This document shows positions 1-12,625 of a stretch of DNA of 64,000 nt, in pieces (within the stretch, counting starts at the first letter, position 1; each line of letters starts with the position of its first letter). A model generated the notes under the pieces. It was not told the origin of the DNA and made no database searches. It saw nothing but the letters and a program-made list of their open reading frames with translations. The DNA comes from Cristatella mucedo (lineage: Eukaryota > Bryozoa > Phylactolaemata > Cristatellidae). The translations under genes were made by a program, and so were the position numbers. Location: positions 6,088,501-6,152,500 of the forward strand of contig WPIO01000010.1 of NCBI GenBank assembly GCA_009760855.2. The letters run 5' to 3'.

Positions 1-616
1 TGAGATCATGATCTATTTGACAAACTAAGTCCCCCCCACAAGAGCTATGGCACAGGATAACATAACAAAAACCTGGACGATGTTTGTGCACACGTTACTG
101 ACCATAATCCGCTTGTGTGTTGAAGAGTTACATCGCTGGAAGCTGAAAAGCAGAACCAAACAAACCCACTTCCACAGAAATACTCGGCCTTGGGTTATGT
201 AAGCAGTCCATATGGTACTTTCATTTTTTCTCCGCTAAAAAAGCTAGCGGAGGTCCTCAGCTGCCATCTCTTCGGATCAGCGATTTACTTTTTTGGTTCA
301 TAGAATTCGACTCCAGTCATCAGCGGCTAAAGGATGCATTGGCCCGCCCATTCCAGGAAGTTTCGTTGGCACCCGCTAATCAACGCTTGAGGTTCCTGAA
401 TCCGAACGACTTCCACAGACCGAAGTGAGATTTGCAGCTTTGGCCGGGCCTCTTCTTTTATGGACTATTGTGACCATGAGTGTGCGCGTATTGCTAAACA
501 GCAATCGGCTTGGAGCACTCCGAACGCAACCGAACTCAAGAACGTTTAATCATCAACTCCGTTCCACAGACGTTAATCTAACCGGAGCTTCCTATCGTCT
601 TCGGCCAGTTGCTAGG

Positions 617-756
617 GCCAGCAGACGGAATGCTGTGTCTCGATCGGTCAGTCAAGGTCGGGAGGGCCCCCCCCCCCAGCCTGGTACCGGTAGACAAAAA
701 CATTTAGGCATGTCGCTGCCATAGGCTGGGGTATGCATTCTCTATTACGATCTCAA
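617..756 (-). repeat. Unclassified repeat family C, copy 1
   Basis: Read on the minus strand it begins gagatcgtaatagagaatgc, continues through cataccccagcctatggcag and ends near ctgctggcc. It is nearly identical over about 110 bases to copy 2 at 2623-2775, in opposite orientation. A C run (667-678) interrupts it. No terminal repeats or coding capacity are visible. Confidence 0.8.
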
Positions 757-807
757 GATTCCTCCCTCCTTACTCTTGGCCACTATGCATTCAAGTAATA
801 AATGGTT

Positions 808-962
808 TGGTCGCCGAGCTGATTTGCTCCAGCGGTTAAGGTGCTCGCCCCGACCGAGGCCTGGCTGAGGTCGTGGGCTCGAGCCCCAATGCATATGTGA
901 AGCGCCTGAATAGAGATTCAGTTCTCTTGGGGCGCTATACAAATACAAATGAATAAATAAAA
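808..962 (+). mobile_element. SINE-A (tRNA-derived)
   Basis: A tRNA-like head carries box B-like gggctcgagcccc, then gcgcctgaatagagattcag and the tail ggcgctatacaaatacaaat, ending in (AAAT) repeats. One of at least five good copies in the window. Confidence 0.82.
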
Positions 963-1792
963 CAATAGCGCGTATAATATGCGATTGCTTTCGGCAGTGT
1001 AGCCTTACCCCTTGGTCACTGCCGACCGTAGCAGACAATCAATCTATTGCACGATTCCTGGGGGGGGCTTCGAGAGTTTGTCGGCACAAACTTTTCATAA
1101 CCTCGTGGCCGAGCACTCCTTGCCGTGCTTGCAAGTGCACACATTCGCTTCATCTGGCAGTTATGTTCGTGTTTTTTTCGAACAGCAAGTGTTGACCTCG
1201 TATTGATTATTAAAGTGGAATAGTTCTCTAGATTAGGCTGAAAATGACGAATGCTTGTGCGTTCGGCACATGTCGACTGGCTGACCCTTTGACCTTGCCA
1301 CACTGCACATCCGGCAGTGATGCTGTATCTCGTTGAGGGCACGGCTGTCGCAGCTGAAAACTCGTGAATGTCGTTCTATTCCGACTTCGAGCCGCTCTTG
1401 CTCTGGCTAACTATCAAAATATTGCAGCTGTACTGCCATGGGATTGACAGCCTGTAGCCGTCACCACGAGGACTCCTTTGACTCGGGCTGTTACGTTTCT
1501 CTGTTCAACACTTGCTGCTTGGTCGTCGTGCGTGCGCCTTCACACCTTTTACTAGCGCCATTAGAAGCTGTAAGCTTGCGCAACCCATTGACGGCTTCAC
1601 TGGTGTGTGTGTAGTGGCCGGGTTTCAGTCTGGGTCTTGCGCATAGCTGGGGTATCACAGTGCTATCAGCGATCCCGGCTGCATCTTAGCTTAAGTGGCT
1701 GCATCGGTCCTGAGATGCAGCGACATGCCCGTCAGCTGCCCACGCGATGCCTCGAAGGCTCACTGCAGCGCTTGCTGTTGCCTTCTTTTTAG

Positions 1793-1937
1793 GTTTGGGC
1801 AGGCGCACTGATCATGTGCGACTTCATTCTTGCCCACCCGCAGCTCTTCAGCAGACGCTCGTGCCTCGAACTGGGAGCCGGTGCCGGTCTGACGAGTCTG
1901 ACTCTGGCGCTTGTGGCTGAGCAGGTCGTTTGCACAG
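1793..1937 (+). CDS. METTL22: METTL22-like methyltransferase, SAM-binding motif exon (opposite strand)
   Basis: Acceptor is a pyrimidine tract ending tttttag, donor CACAG|gtaacc, phase 0 to 1, 48 codons. VWAGALIMCDFIL, then CLELGAGAGLTSLTLALVA and VVCT match METTL22 and related class I methyltransferases: ELGAGAGL is motif I, the SAM-binding glycine loop. The exon is on the strand opposite to the two N-terminal exons and lies between inverted copies of an unclassified repeat (617-756 and 2623-2775). The preceding exon (I-E-H-x-M region) was not found. Confidence 0.72.
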
Positions 1938-2097
1938 GTAACCGTGGCTACACCACGTCTGTCTGCTGCACTTGGGAAACAAGGCGAGAGTTACAGAGCC
2001 GGCACCTGCCGCGTGCAGGCAGAGCGGAGGCGTAGAGCATTATGTTACATCTCGCTGCCCGACTAGTGCTTGCCTGAAAGCATGGCAGCCAACCGCT

Positions 2098-2101
<4 letters not shown>

Positions 2102-2154
<53 letters not shown>

Positions 2155-2185
2155 TAAAATGAGAGAAGGAGGGAGGGAAAGGGAG

Positions 2186-2246
<61 letters not shown>

Positions 2247-2281
2247 AGAGAGAGAGAGACAGAGAGAGACAGAGAGAGAGA
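2102..2281. repeat. Interrupted (GA)n microsatellite
   Basis: About 180 bases of GA repeats broken by GGA and GACA variants. It lies just 3' of the methyltransferase motif exon. Confidence 0.95.
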
Positions 2282-2518
2282 TGTGTGCACTTGCAATTCT
2301 TTATCATTCTCTTCATCTGGCTGTCCGCTGCCATTGCGTCGTCATTGGCTTCTCAGCTACCAGCGCTGGTTTCACCAGCACTGGCTCCACCACCTCCTCC
2401 TGCCCTGCAGACGCTGTGGCTCCTGCTTCTCAGACGTCGCCGCTTGCAGTGGTGCCTCTGGTGCCTCTTCGGGCGTCTCAGCCTCTCCTGCCTCTCCGAT
2501 TCTGCAGCCTCCGGCTTG

Positions 2519-2598
2519 GCCATAATAATAATAATAATAATGTACTTGATAAAGCGCCCTCAGAGAACTTAATCTCTTTCTAGGCGCTTTACATTGGC
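2519..2598 (-). mobile_element. LINE/SINE-A type 3' tail, inverted
   Basis: Reverse: gcgcctagaaagagattaag, then gggcgctttatcaagtac and ATT repeats. Nearly identical to 23905-23975. Confidence 0.6.
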
Positions 2599-2622
2599 CA
2601 TCGCCTCCGACTCAGCCGCCTG

Positions 2623-2775
2623 TTGAGATCGCAACAGAGAATGCATACCCCAGCCTATGGCAGTGACACGCCTAAATTTGTCTGCCGGTACTAGGCTGGG
2701 TGGCCCTCCCGACCTTGACTGACCGATCGAGGCACAGCTGGGCGTTAGCAACGGTGCTGGCCAATCGGAGCACAT
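2623..2775 (+). repeat. Unclassified repeat family C, copy 2
   Basis: Direct orientation, sharing cataccccagcctatggcag, ctgccggtactaggctggg and ccctcccgaccttgactgac with copy 1. It carries a ccaatcgg element near its 3' end, as do copies 3 and 4. Confidence 0.8.
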
Positions 2776-3014
2776 CGTTCCTGATCCCTTTTTGTCATTG
2801 CAGGAGGCCTGTCGGTGTGCGATAACACGTGCAAGCTACCAGCTGCCTTCATGCCGTACCTGAGAGTATTTAGGCTAATAGCAAGCTTATGTGCTACCTT
2901 CATGCTGCGCAGACCCATCATCTTCTCATAGGTGCTAATTTGACCTACGATTTTTCGGTTTAGCTCCTAAATCTTCTCTTGGCAGAGAAAGCATTTTTGA
3001 ACATGCCCATGCAT

Positions 3015-3105
<91 letters not shown>
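3015..3105. repeat. (CA)n microsatellite
   Basis: About 45 uninterrupted CA units. Confidence 0.97.
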
Positions 3106-3108
<3 letters not shown>

Positions 3109-3109
3109 T

Positions 3110-4900
3110 TCCATGCCCAAGTTTTCAAGCACGTAAGATAAACTCACATTACACCACTAGTAAAGGTAAAATATCAATCCGGGCTGGAGAAGAATTTTTG
3201 CTTCCTGAGTTGCATTTATACGGTCCAACTTTAGTCGGACCAATACCTCCACATATGTCACTGGTTCCGGCTTCGCTGGGCAGATTCCCTGGGCAGTGAT
3301 TAGCCTAGTTGGAAACTCCAATCACAAATATAAGGTCTAGTTGCACGAGCTTCTGTTTTGGGCAGGTAATCAAAAATCAGCCCAGCAGTGAACCAAAATG
3401 AATGTGCCCATCATAAACTTGCAGTGTACTGTGAGGCACAAAAGCCCATGTTATAAGAGCCTGCCGATAAAAAAATCCTACCCTGGCTTACATTTTGGCA
3501 ACTTTAAAGATGACAGATAAATGAGGAATGGCCAAGTAGATTATTTCGAGCCGAACGACTCTCTTACACGGCAAAAGCCAACGAATCTAACCTCCTCTGC
3601 TGGAGCACGACTGCAGTTGTCCATTGATAAATAGTGTAATGGCGTGTGTTGAGTTACATACAGCTATGTATTCTCATTATGAATATGCATAATATTTACA
3701 CAAAGTGTTGGGTTTTGGGAGGTCCTCACCACAGGTTGGGCAACGGCTAGCCGAACACATACGGTGTACTCTAGAACTGTCGAACTCACGAGGTCCCTAA
3801 CTTTCTTTTTGGCGCACAGCCTCATATATACTTAAATTGCTATTTCGAAGGTCACAGAACTGAGTGGTAGGCTGCGCTACAATTGGCTGCAGTCAACAGC
3901 AGCTACAAACTCGCTGTAGCGCCTTCTCCAGTGATGTCCCTAGGCCGCAAGCGCAGGGCTAGTATCAGGGCTAGTCCTTGCCGCCGTGAGACTGATACTA
4001 ACAAAGCCTGAGCCTAGCAGCTTGCACATGTTGCCTCGATACATGCATCTATTTTTATGGTAGCTGAGCGTAGCAGAAATCAAGAGCCTGTCCATAGCTT
4101 ACAGCAGTCTATTTGATAGCTGGGAAATGCTACAGGCGTCGAGCACCAGCTATTGCATTCAACTCACACTTCGAAGCAGAAACTGCTCCTGTACTACTTG
4201 GCTCGAAGCCCAGAGCACAGCTCAGCTGACTATAGCATGACTTTGGCATCTATGCAACCTAACCATAGATTATCACATAACCAGTTCCCAGTCATTACAA
4301 CTCAGAAACCACCAATAGTATATGGGCAGTCATATTCTCGGCAGTTAATATCTAGCTGAAGTAGCTACACGCTGACGTTTCATAGCCCATGCCGATGACT
4401 ATTGACTGAACAATATCAATGGATGGCAGGCTGTGCTGCAATTTGCTGAAAAGAGTGTGTGAGCCAGTGGGCTGCGTGTGCTTCCAGCTATATTGCAATT
4501 GAACACCGTATGCCGTGTGGGACACGTCTCGTCTGCAACAGGGCCAGTTTATGTTAGATTGCAATGGACCGTGTAAACAAAGCTAGGTTTGACTGCATTC
4601 AGACAACAGGTCTAGTTGGAGGCGCCAATTTCAACTAAAGTTGGGCAGTTTAAATACAGCTAAAAGCTGTCAAGGTAAAGTTACAGGATCCAACTACGGT
4701 TGGACCATAGCCTCCAAGTAGCCCTCACAGGCAATGCAGCTGTCGACAGCGATAAATTTTTATGCTTACCATAGGATTTGTGCAAAAGCTGGCAAATACT
4801 TCCGGGGAACCTCCGGATGCAAATAAGTGTCTAAGCAAAATAGTGTCTAATGCACCAATTAGAGACGATAAACCACACTCGCGATATACCGGATGTGTGT
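3110..4900. other. Non-coding stretch
   Basis: No open frame with protein-like composition and no repeat shared with the rest of the window were seen. It lies where the next METTL22-like exons would be expected on the minus strand, and I find none. Confidence 0.5.
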
Positions 4901-4902
4901 TT

Positions 4903-4966
4903 GTGTGTTTCTCTCTGTTTCTGTGTGTGTGTGTCCGTGGGTGGGTGGGTGGGTGGGTGAGTGAGT
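4903..4966. repeat. (TG)n and (GGTG)n microsatellite
   Basis: TG repeats followed by five gtgg-type units and gtgagtgag. Confidence 0.9.
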
Positions 4967-5299
4967 TTGTATGCATATCATCTGAACATACATTTTAACT
5001 CGGGCCGTGAAGCAGAAAACCGAGCATTGAAGCGAATAGTCACCTGAAGGCCAACGTCTTGTAAGGTCGTGGAAATTCTGTGTTCTACAACAACCAAATG
5101 GGTTTGTCAAACTAATGGTCTACTAACCATAGCTGATTCACATAATGTCATCTGGCACATGCAGCATCGCCTCGGAATCACAACTTTTGTGCACCAAGGT
5201 TCTGCCACTACGTATGCAGGCAAAGAGGCATACCCTCCCCCATAGCACAGGTACATACATGCTATATAATGTTGACATGCTTCCATTACAGCATAAGCC

Positions 5300-5372
5300 A
5301 AGTGCCAAAAACTAGGTTTAGCTCTCGGAAGGTGCTATACAAATGTGTTAACATCATTATTATAAATGATTA
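5300..5372 (+). mobile_element. LINE-type 3' tail fragment
   Basis: agtgccaaaaactaggttta, then aggtgctatacaaatgtgtt and ATT-rich DNA. It ends close to the METTL22-like exon. Confidence 0.5.
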
Positions 5373-5416
5373 GCCATCAAGTTGATTTCCGACAGGTGAT
5401 TGGCAGTTGCACTCAC

Positions 5417-5572
5417 CTACTTCGAAAACATCGGTAAAACACTCTGATTCACGCTGCCGGCGGACAACGAGATCACCATCCTCATCCCGAGTGCAGGTAC
5501 AGTCTGCGTCAGCAGGCGGTTTGCTCGGCTCAGCTAACGTGCCCGGCAGCAAAAAGACGAACCTGGTGAGCG
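5417..5572 (-). CDS. METTL22: METTL22-like methyltransferase, second coding exon
   Basis: Acceptor atttcatttcag, donor GTAG|gtgagt (excellent consensus), phase 1 to 1, 51 full codons. LTRFVFLLPG is followed by an acidic segment RDEDGDLVVRRQRE, closely resembling the D-E-D-G-D-L-x-V-V-R-R stretch I know from vertebrate METTL22. It is in frame with the exon at 11742-11850 across a 6.2-kb intron. The expected following exons are not visible on this strand. Confidence 0.68.
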
Positions 5573-5866
5573 CTGAAATGAAATCGTTGTCAGAACACGT
5601 TCAGACGGGTATGCAGCCGTGCGGAGCCACTCAACGTGATCTGGTGCAGGCCGTGAATAGACAAGAAAGTGGGCGTCAGCCATACCAGAGGTGGGGTTGC
5701 ATTGGACAGAACTCGTTTGATGGCCGACCGAGATCCCACCGAGCAAGCAAGCACCGACGGCGCAGATGCACCGAGCAGTGCATCGATCATCGGTTGGCCA
5801 CTCCCATCTTCATTCGGCCTAGTTCTATGCATTAATAGTGTGCTATCGACAGGGAATGGCACTGCC

Positions 5867-6475
<609 letters not shown>

Positions 6476-6654
6476 TCTCGTCTTACACTGTGAGCAAATT
6501 GAGTTCGACTTTGCACCGCGAGGTAGCGTCCCGGTCCACAGCCAGCACCTGCGGTGCAGCAGTGAGTGCAGTGAGTGCAAGCTGCTTCTCATTTCTGCTC
6601 GGCTGCAGGACACGAGCAGGCGGCCTGATGCCAGAGCATATACATGCAGCTGTA

Positions 6655-7618
6655 CCCAGTGCTTTGACCCCTCGCTGCATTCCAGCACGTCTTACTCTCT
6701 CAACTGCCTTGCTACATGTATGGCTGAAATTCACAAATGGATGGCAGAGAACTTCCTCGAATTGAATGAAGATAAAACCAATTTACTAGCTACAGGCAAA
6801 CTTACTGACACTCAGCCATTGAAAAGCTTATCCCTCAGAATGTGCTCGGCCACCATGCCGCCCCTAGCTGCATCTGCACGAAATCCAGGTGTGCTGTGCA
6901 GTGACCTTTCACTTGAAGATCGCATCAGCTCCAAAGTCAAGTCTGCCAACCGTCCGCTTTGGAACATTTGCAAATATTCAGACTTGCTTAGGCCGGGTAA
7001 CATATCCACGTTGGCCCAAGTATTTGTGACATCCCATCTAGATTTACATAGCTCACTATGCACAGGCTCTCTGACATCTGCAAAAAGGTGCTTACAGTTT
7101 GTGCAAAACTCTGCTGCTGGGCTAGTCTGTCGTGAACATCACAATCGCCACATTACACCACTTCTCACTAACCTACACTTGCTTCCCATCATGCAGCATA
7201 TCGATTTCAAGGATTTATCGCTCACTTTTACGTCCCTTCATTCTCTTTCTCCGGTCTCCATATCCTACACAATCATCAAATCAGGCTAGGCAACGTACCA
7301 CTCCCTCTTCTCACTCAAGACCAGCCTCAGGTCCTTTGGATTGAGACCGTGTCTTTAGTTAGTATGCTTCCAAAGCCTCGAACTCTCTCCTGACTGACGG
7401 CATATCTCCTGACTTGAGAACTTTAAAAATTAGCTCAAAATGCACTTGTTCCTAACTGCATCACGAGTGCATTGTCCGTTGTGCACTTTGTGCGCTGACT
7501 GTGGGCGTGTTATCAACCAACCATTCGACACACTTCATTAATAGCACAGGTCAAGTGCCTAGATAAGAGACTTAGCTCCTTTAGGGTGCTACATGAATAT
7601 CTTATTAAAATTATTTTA
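6655..7618 (+). mobile_element. LINE family 1, 5'-truncated copy
   Basis: The frame reads CFDPSLHSS, then WMAENFLELNEDKTNLL, FVTSHLDL and NSAAGLVCR, the segment downstream of the YADD box in CR1/L2-like reverse transcriptases. It matches the copy at 54300-56600 (WMAANFLKLNNDKTNLL). The 3' end has tagctcctttagggtgct and TTAAAATT. It is broken by stops and truncated at its 5' end. Confidence 0.82.
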
Positions 7619-7624
7619 ATTAAT

Positions 7625-8365
7625 GCAATAAGTCTGGTGAGCAGTTGCACCGAATATGACCAGAGAGCGAGGGGCATTCGCACATGTTTGTGTGCATGCT
7701 TGCTTTGCCTGTGCATGCACGAGTGAGCGCACACGCTGGGCCTGCAAGCATATAAACGTGCGCAGCCACGTGCATGCATGCGCGTCTGGTTTCTTTTTTT
7801 TTTAAAACCTCGGACGAATGTCATGCCTATCTTATTCAGTGCGACGGTCATCAATGTTGGGTGCCAACCTTCGGTTCGCATTACCTCTCCTGCCACGGCC
7901 TGTCATCTCGGGAACTTGTCTTTCACCTCAACGCTGCTCCCTGAGCGGGTACTACTAAAACGGCCCCCCCCACCCCTCAGCATGAGCTGCTAGTCATGCG
8001 ACCTGCACAGGGCAGTAAACAGGCCACGTCGGTGGCACGGTCCTTCAAAAACCAACTCGGCTCCATGAAGGGTTCGAAAATGCCACGGTCTGAAGACCAG
8101 CAGCTGTGTACAACAGGGGTGAGGTAGGAAGGAGTTCGATTTCACCACCACCACTTCAATATGAGTAGCACTCAAGTGGCAATACGGTAAGAACGCTCGC
8201 ACGAGATTCACATACCACAAGGGGAATGACGATGCATCGCTGTCATTCCACTGCTTGGACCAGTTCGTGCAGCCAACCGTCAATATCCCAGACAAAACTC
8301 ACAACTGAACACCAAAAAATTAGGCATTTCTTCTTTCCAAAGCTCCCTTGCCTAGGCAGGGCCTA
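7625..8365. other. Non-coding stretch
   Basis: A purine-pyrimidine alternating patch (TGCATG/GTGTGC at 7680-7785) and a C run at 7966. Nothing else recognised. Confidence 0.45.
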
Positions 8366-8369
8366 GTGT

Positions 8370-8552
8370 CGAGCAGTGACGGCACACTAGGTAAGGCGGT
8401 TGCGTTTCACGACCTCGGCCCCGACGTCGTGGGTTCGAATCCTGCGGTGGGCGATCCTGTATTGCCGCTGCACGCGGTGGTGATAGTGTTTAGGGTTCTT
8501 CTGTCACTATACAAATGAGGCTGTTAAATCGCCTGGCATTGTTTTTTAGAGG
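8370..8552 (+). mobile_element. SINE-B (tRNA-derived)
   Basis: Head gacggcacactaggtaaggc (box A-like), box B gggttcgaatcc, body ggtgatagtg, tail cactatacaaatgaggctgt. One of eight copies. Confidence 0.82.
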
Positions 8553-9937
8553 CAGCCAGGTCTAGACAAGACCGGCCGAATTGGCTCGGTGGTATCTTGG
8601 CTTGCTGAAAGAGATGCTATTACTATCTAAATTGCAGTTTTAGAGGCCGTAGCTTCAACTTCCTGTAACAGCACGCCATAGCCGTCTGTCTATTTAGTGC
8701 TTAGAAATCCCTTCGGTGTACTTGAGACCTTAGTACGTCGAAGGGGCATGAATCTAAGTGACTGCTCAGCTACATTTAGTTAGTGTCTCCCAATCTATAC
8801 CATGCCATTCCCTACACAGCAGCTTAAAGTCACATCGATGACACTGCTTCACAAATTTTTATTTTACAGTAGTTCTTGGGTCTAATTTGTTATTCCTCAA
8901 ATGCTGATGCCTCAAAGGTAGATAGAGAAAGCGTGACCATTCTCCACAAGCTTTGCTTTATAACCGAGACAGTGATAACTTTAAAATTTACTTATTTTCC
9001 AAAAAATTGCAAATATAGTTAAACGCCTAATGTTAAAAATATTCTGTACGTTGCATTTTTGTAGGTACTCACAGTAAATCATACTGTAATCAAACTTTAT
9101 CAAATTGGTATAACCATACATGTAGCGCTTAAATATTTTATGTGTCTACCTTTTACGAGGGTCATGGTATTGATCGGCGGGTTAGAGGCACTGTATTGAT
9201 CAGATGTTCTACGAAATAATGATTATAATTACTAATACCTTCCTTTGTAATACTTTCCAGTAATAATAAATAATAGCAGAAATACAAAACGCAAGGTGCA
9301 TCAGTTTACTTTAGAGAGTCCCAGCTGCCAAAGTAGATACATATATGCATTTTCCATCGATGGCATCAACAGGCTGCAAGCATGTGGCAGAAGCATTTTG
9401 GTGTCCGCAGCCAATTTATCAGGATAAAAAGGCTACAAAGCACTCCTGGGAGCATCTGCTAACAAGCGAAGCATACACGGCATATCTAGGAATGCCTCTG
9501 GGATCAGGACAAAGGCTGTGCACCTTCTTTCATGTACGATAGCTGTAAGAAAGCTATTCAAGATAAGATGAAAACTATTGCTCAAAATGCTATAGAAAAT
9601 TGGTAGTCAAGAGTAGATCGTGCATAAAATAATCTTATTTATTCATTGTTCCAATTTTATTTAGCTCTTTTATCCGACGGCACAAAGAGAAAAACGAGAC
9701 AGGATGTTTACTACCCCAAGAATTGTGGGGTATCTTGCTGACCACTCATGCAGCTGCTGCTTCTGCACGGCAGACCCTTACCAAGTACCTGACTAGTACG
9801 AATGCACCTGCTACCCCATGCTCAGACCTTCCCTCGTCCATTGCTCCGGTGCTACACAGCCGCCCGGAGCACTCCATACCCTCTTCAGCAGAGAGATCAG
9901 TCGTCTTTAGAAGAGAGCAGCAAGTTGACTAAGTAAA
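8553..9937. other. AT-rich non-coding stretch
   Basis: AT-rich, many stops in all frames, no repeat shared within the window. Confidence 0.5.
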
Positions 9938-10095
9938 GTAAAGGTTAGCTGATCTAACAGCTTTATTTACATAGCGGCAGAAGCCACCTTACAGGCTGTC
10001 AGTCACCACTGCTTGCCCTGAGCAATGAAGGACTGTCCGCTGCAGGACTCGAACGTACGACCTATGTCGTGAAGTGCCTTACGGCTGGGATAAGA
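9938..10095 (-). mobile_element. SINE-B, diverged, inverted
   Basis: Reverse orientation; the tail (ggttagctgatctaacagc) and box B region (ctgcaggactcgaacgtac) are recognisable. It lies tandem to the next copy in the same orientation. Confidence 0.68.
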
Positions 10096-10124
10096 GCCAG
10101 ATGCTGCAGATCCAGATGGAAAAA

Positions 10125-10313
10125 TAAAATAAATAAATAAATCCTAGCTGATTAAACAGCCTCTTTTTGTATAGCAACAGAAGAGCCTTTGTGGCTATCA
10201 CCACCGCTTGCAGTGGCGATAAAGGATCGCCTGCCGCAAGAATCGAACCCACGACCTCGGGACCGAGGTCGTGAAAGCAACCGCCTTACCCAGTGTGCCA
10301 TCACGGCTCGCCA
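10125..10313 (-). mobile_element. SINE-B, inverted
   Basis: Near-consensus copy in reverse: agctgattaaacagcctctt, ttgtatagcaacagaagagc, gaatcgaacccacgacctcg, then gtgccatcacggctcgcc. An AAAT-type tail lies at its low-coordinate side. Confidence 0.86.
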
Positions 10314-10439
10314 AACACCCAATAAAAGGACCTCGACGACTTAATCAGAAATCTTGGTCTCGTCAAGAGATGCACAATGCCGAGCTTTTGATCTCTTAAG
10401 CTTAAGCTGCTGACCCTGCTGGGGAATGAAAAACGTGGA

Positions 10440-10680
10440 GGTTACCAGTCAGAGCAGGCACGACCGAGCTTTCTCCAGCTCCTTCACCCATCAAGAAAAG
10501 CGGGTTTCTGCTGCGACATTACCAGTCTGGTCGAGGCAACTGACATCGTAGCTAACGAGTGGTGCCTCTTCATTGACAGTTCATCCAGGAGCGCCAAAGT
10601 CATGCTGTTCCATGGTGAGAACAAGTACCCATCTCTCTCTCTCTTCCTCTGGCTCACTTGGTGTACCTCTAAGAGGATTT
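10440..10680 (+). pseudogene. Remnant of a dispersed invertebrate ORF (EWxLFIDSS type)
   Basis: One frame reads FLQLLHPSRKAGFCCDITS, NEWCLFIDSSSRSAKVML, then GENKYPSLPLAHLVYL. From memory this pattern (E-W-x-L-F-I-D-S-S, N-K-x-P-S-x-P-L-A-H) recurs in many invertebrate gene models and seems linked to a mobile element. No complete ORF here. The identification is tentative. Confidence 0.4.
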
Positions 10681-11479
10681 TAGGAGGACTCTAAGAAGAC
10701 TCCTAGCAGTTCAGGACTTTGCTGGCCGCCATACAGCACTCCAGACTGGCCACAGAGTACCCAGTTTGCTGTAAGGAGCAACAATGTCAAGTAGGAAACA
10801 AGTTAAAACAGCCGGAAGCTAGTGACAGTAGCACTGTACATCGACTTGGGCCTTGTCGAAAAGTCTGCCACGGCTATACACAATAAGCCTGGGATTCAGA
10901 CAGCAAAGAAGTTTGTACGGTACTCAAAGGCCGCCGGCTCCTAATCTAGTGAACCAACCATCGAAACGAACCTGTTCCGTGCCACTTTCTCTGTCCTGTT
11001 TAGCTTCTTGGGAGAGTGTGTCACACTCTTATGATTTTCGTTGTCTGCGGTCCGACTGAGATACCGGCTTTGACCTTTGCCTCCAATAGATATAGAAAAA
11101 CATCTTATGGGTACTTGAAAGCTGCAAAGCCGGTGGTGTTTTTTGCGACCACTGGTAAAGATCATTGGGTGCAGTGTATTCCCGAGAAGTTAAATAGTGA
11201 GGAGAAAGCTGGCTGAAAAATTATTCAGTTTTCAATATTCCATAGTAATTTCTCATAAACTAAGCAAAAACGCGCCTTAAAATCGACCATTTGTTTTACC
11301 TCACTAAAATTTGAGCCAAAAGCCGCGAATTCGTCCGCTTCTCATAGGGAATGAGTAGATCTCTGATGTTCTGGTCAACGAAGCAAATTTGAGGTGAATA
11401 ATGGTCGTTTTCGATACTTTTGAGGTGTCACAATTAGGAGATACACTTACTACCCAGCAATATCGCCTACTCTCACTTG

Positions 11480-11900
11480 TTGCGGCGTGACACGTGGTCA
11501 GTCTCGGCTGCGGCTCTGCAGCAGCACGACCGGCATGCTCGCGGTCGCGTGCGCGAAGCTTGCATGTTGCAGGAGTCTGTGCGCATGAACCCACGCTCCT
11601 TCGTATAGCCTTGCTCAATCCGACGCAGCAATTCCGGCACACACTTAACGACCGCTGTTTGGCTTCCCCCCCCCACCCCGCTTAATTCCGCCAGTCACCT
11701 GTGGGGATCGCAGCCGGGCAGCGACAATTGGCGTTGCGCACCTGTTTCCACGACGGGCGAGCCGGGGCAGCCCTCCATCTTTGCAGCGTCGCGCAGTCTC
11801 TGCTTGCACTCGACGTGGACGTCGGACACGACCAACTCGTCGGGTTCCATAGCGGCTCCGCGAACTTGCTAGCTACGTGCGCCTACCGGACGTAGAATAG
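11480..11900. promoter_or_regulatory. CpG-rich stretch around the METTL22-like first exon
   Basis: Compared with the AT-rich flanks, this stretch is GC-rich with many CpGs and overlaps the first coding exon. That is compatible with a promoter region for the minus-strand gene. No TATA box or transcription start can be assigned by eye. Confidence 0.3.
11742..11850 (-). CDS. METTL22: METTL22-like methyltransferase, first coding exon
   Basis: ATG at 11848-11850 on the minus strand opens MEPDELVVSDVHVECKQRL, which resembles the N-terminus of METTL22 (V-L-S-D-V-H-L). Donor is AACAG|gtgcgc after 36 codons, phase 1. The next exon, 5417-5572, starts with the matching two bases. METTL22 is a protein lysine methyltransferase of the seven-beta-strand family. 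Identification rests on this exon together with the next one; alone it would be too short. Confidence 0.6.
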
Positions 11901-12404
11901 CCCTAGGCAGGCGGGCAATGGTTGCACGAGGTCACTTTTTTGCTTAGTGCTTCGCACACAAACTACAAGCACACTAGAATGGTGGCTATGAGAGCTACCG
12001 CGACAGCCGAGCAGCACCCGTTACAAGCCGCACGATCCACTGCGTTGCCGAACGGGACACAACGGCACCGCAAGTGGAAGTCGCCTTCTAGATTTGCGAT
12101 GTCCATAAATTTCTTATGAGCTGATAATGTATTCTCTATTTAGAGGAAATTATTTCATCATATAAATTCTTCGTAAAGTTAATATTAAAAACTGGTATTC
12201 GGTTGAACTAGGAAGCAAACAGACAGGGCGCGGCTAAAATGAGAACCCGCGAGCATAGATACACTCACTATCGCTTTAAACAGTACCTTTCCATCACACC
12301 ACTTGGCCAGCCTTCAAAGAAAGTAAGGTTAGCCTATGGAATACCTAGAGTTTCATCGTGCACTGACAATGCTTCCTTTGCATTTGCCCATCTAACTAGC
12401 TTCA

Positions 12405-12625
12405 AATAGTGTATGCTACTCACTACCTCAACTGCTCTCCTGACTCTGCTATGCTTCCCACTTTCTCTTTGTTGCGTGAGACGAAGTCTGTTGGCTACCG
12501 AATGCGTACCGAAAGCCGCTTAGGCTGTGAGTGCGCTATACAAAACTCTCCTGCGTAACACCCACGTGGTCTTTATGACTTTGTGGAGTTACAGACGGAG
12601 ATACATCGCATTACTTTACATATGC
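12405..12625 (+). mobile_element. LINE family 2, 3' fragment
   Basis: Nearly identical to 63590-63790: ctcactacctcaactgctct, gaatgcgtaccgaaagccgc, gtgctatacaa-type tail, then atgactttgtggagttac. 5'-truncated insertion. Confidence 0.85.

Noticed and set aside
2805-2930. Strong acceptor (ctttttgtcattgcag) followed by GLSVCDNTCKL, a possible continuation of the 1793-1937 exon
   Set aside because: Phase fits, but the peptide is only faintly METTL22-like and no donor is clear. If real, it would argue against a small inversion limited to 617-2775.
6494-6562. Plus-strand candidate exon QIEFDFAPRGSV behind the long CT tract
   Set aside because: Acceptor and donor look usable, but the peptide matches METTL22 only weakly and the strand disagrees with the N-terminal exons; left unannotated.
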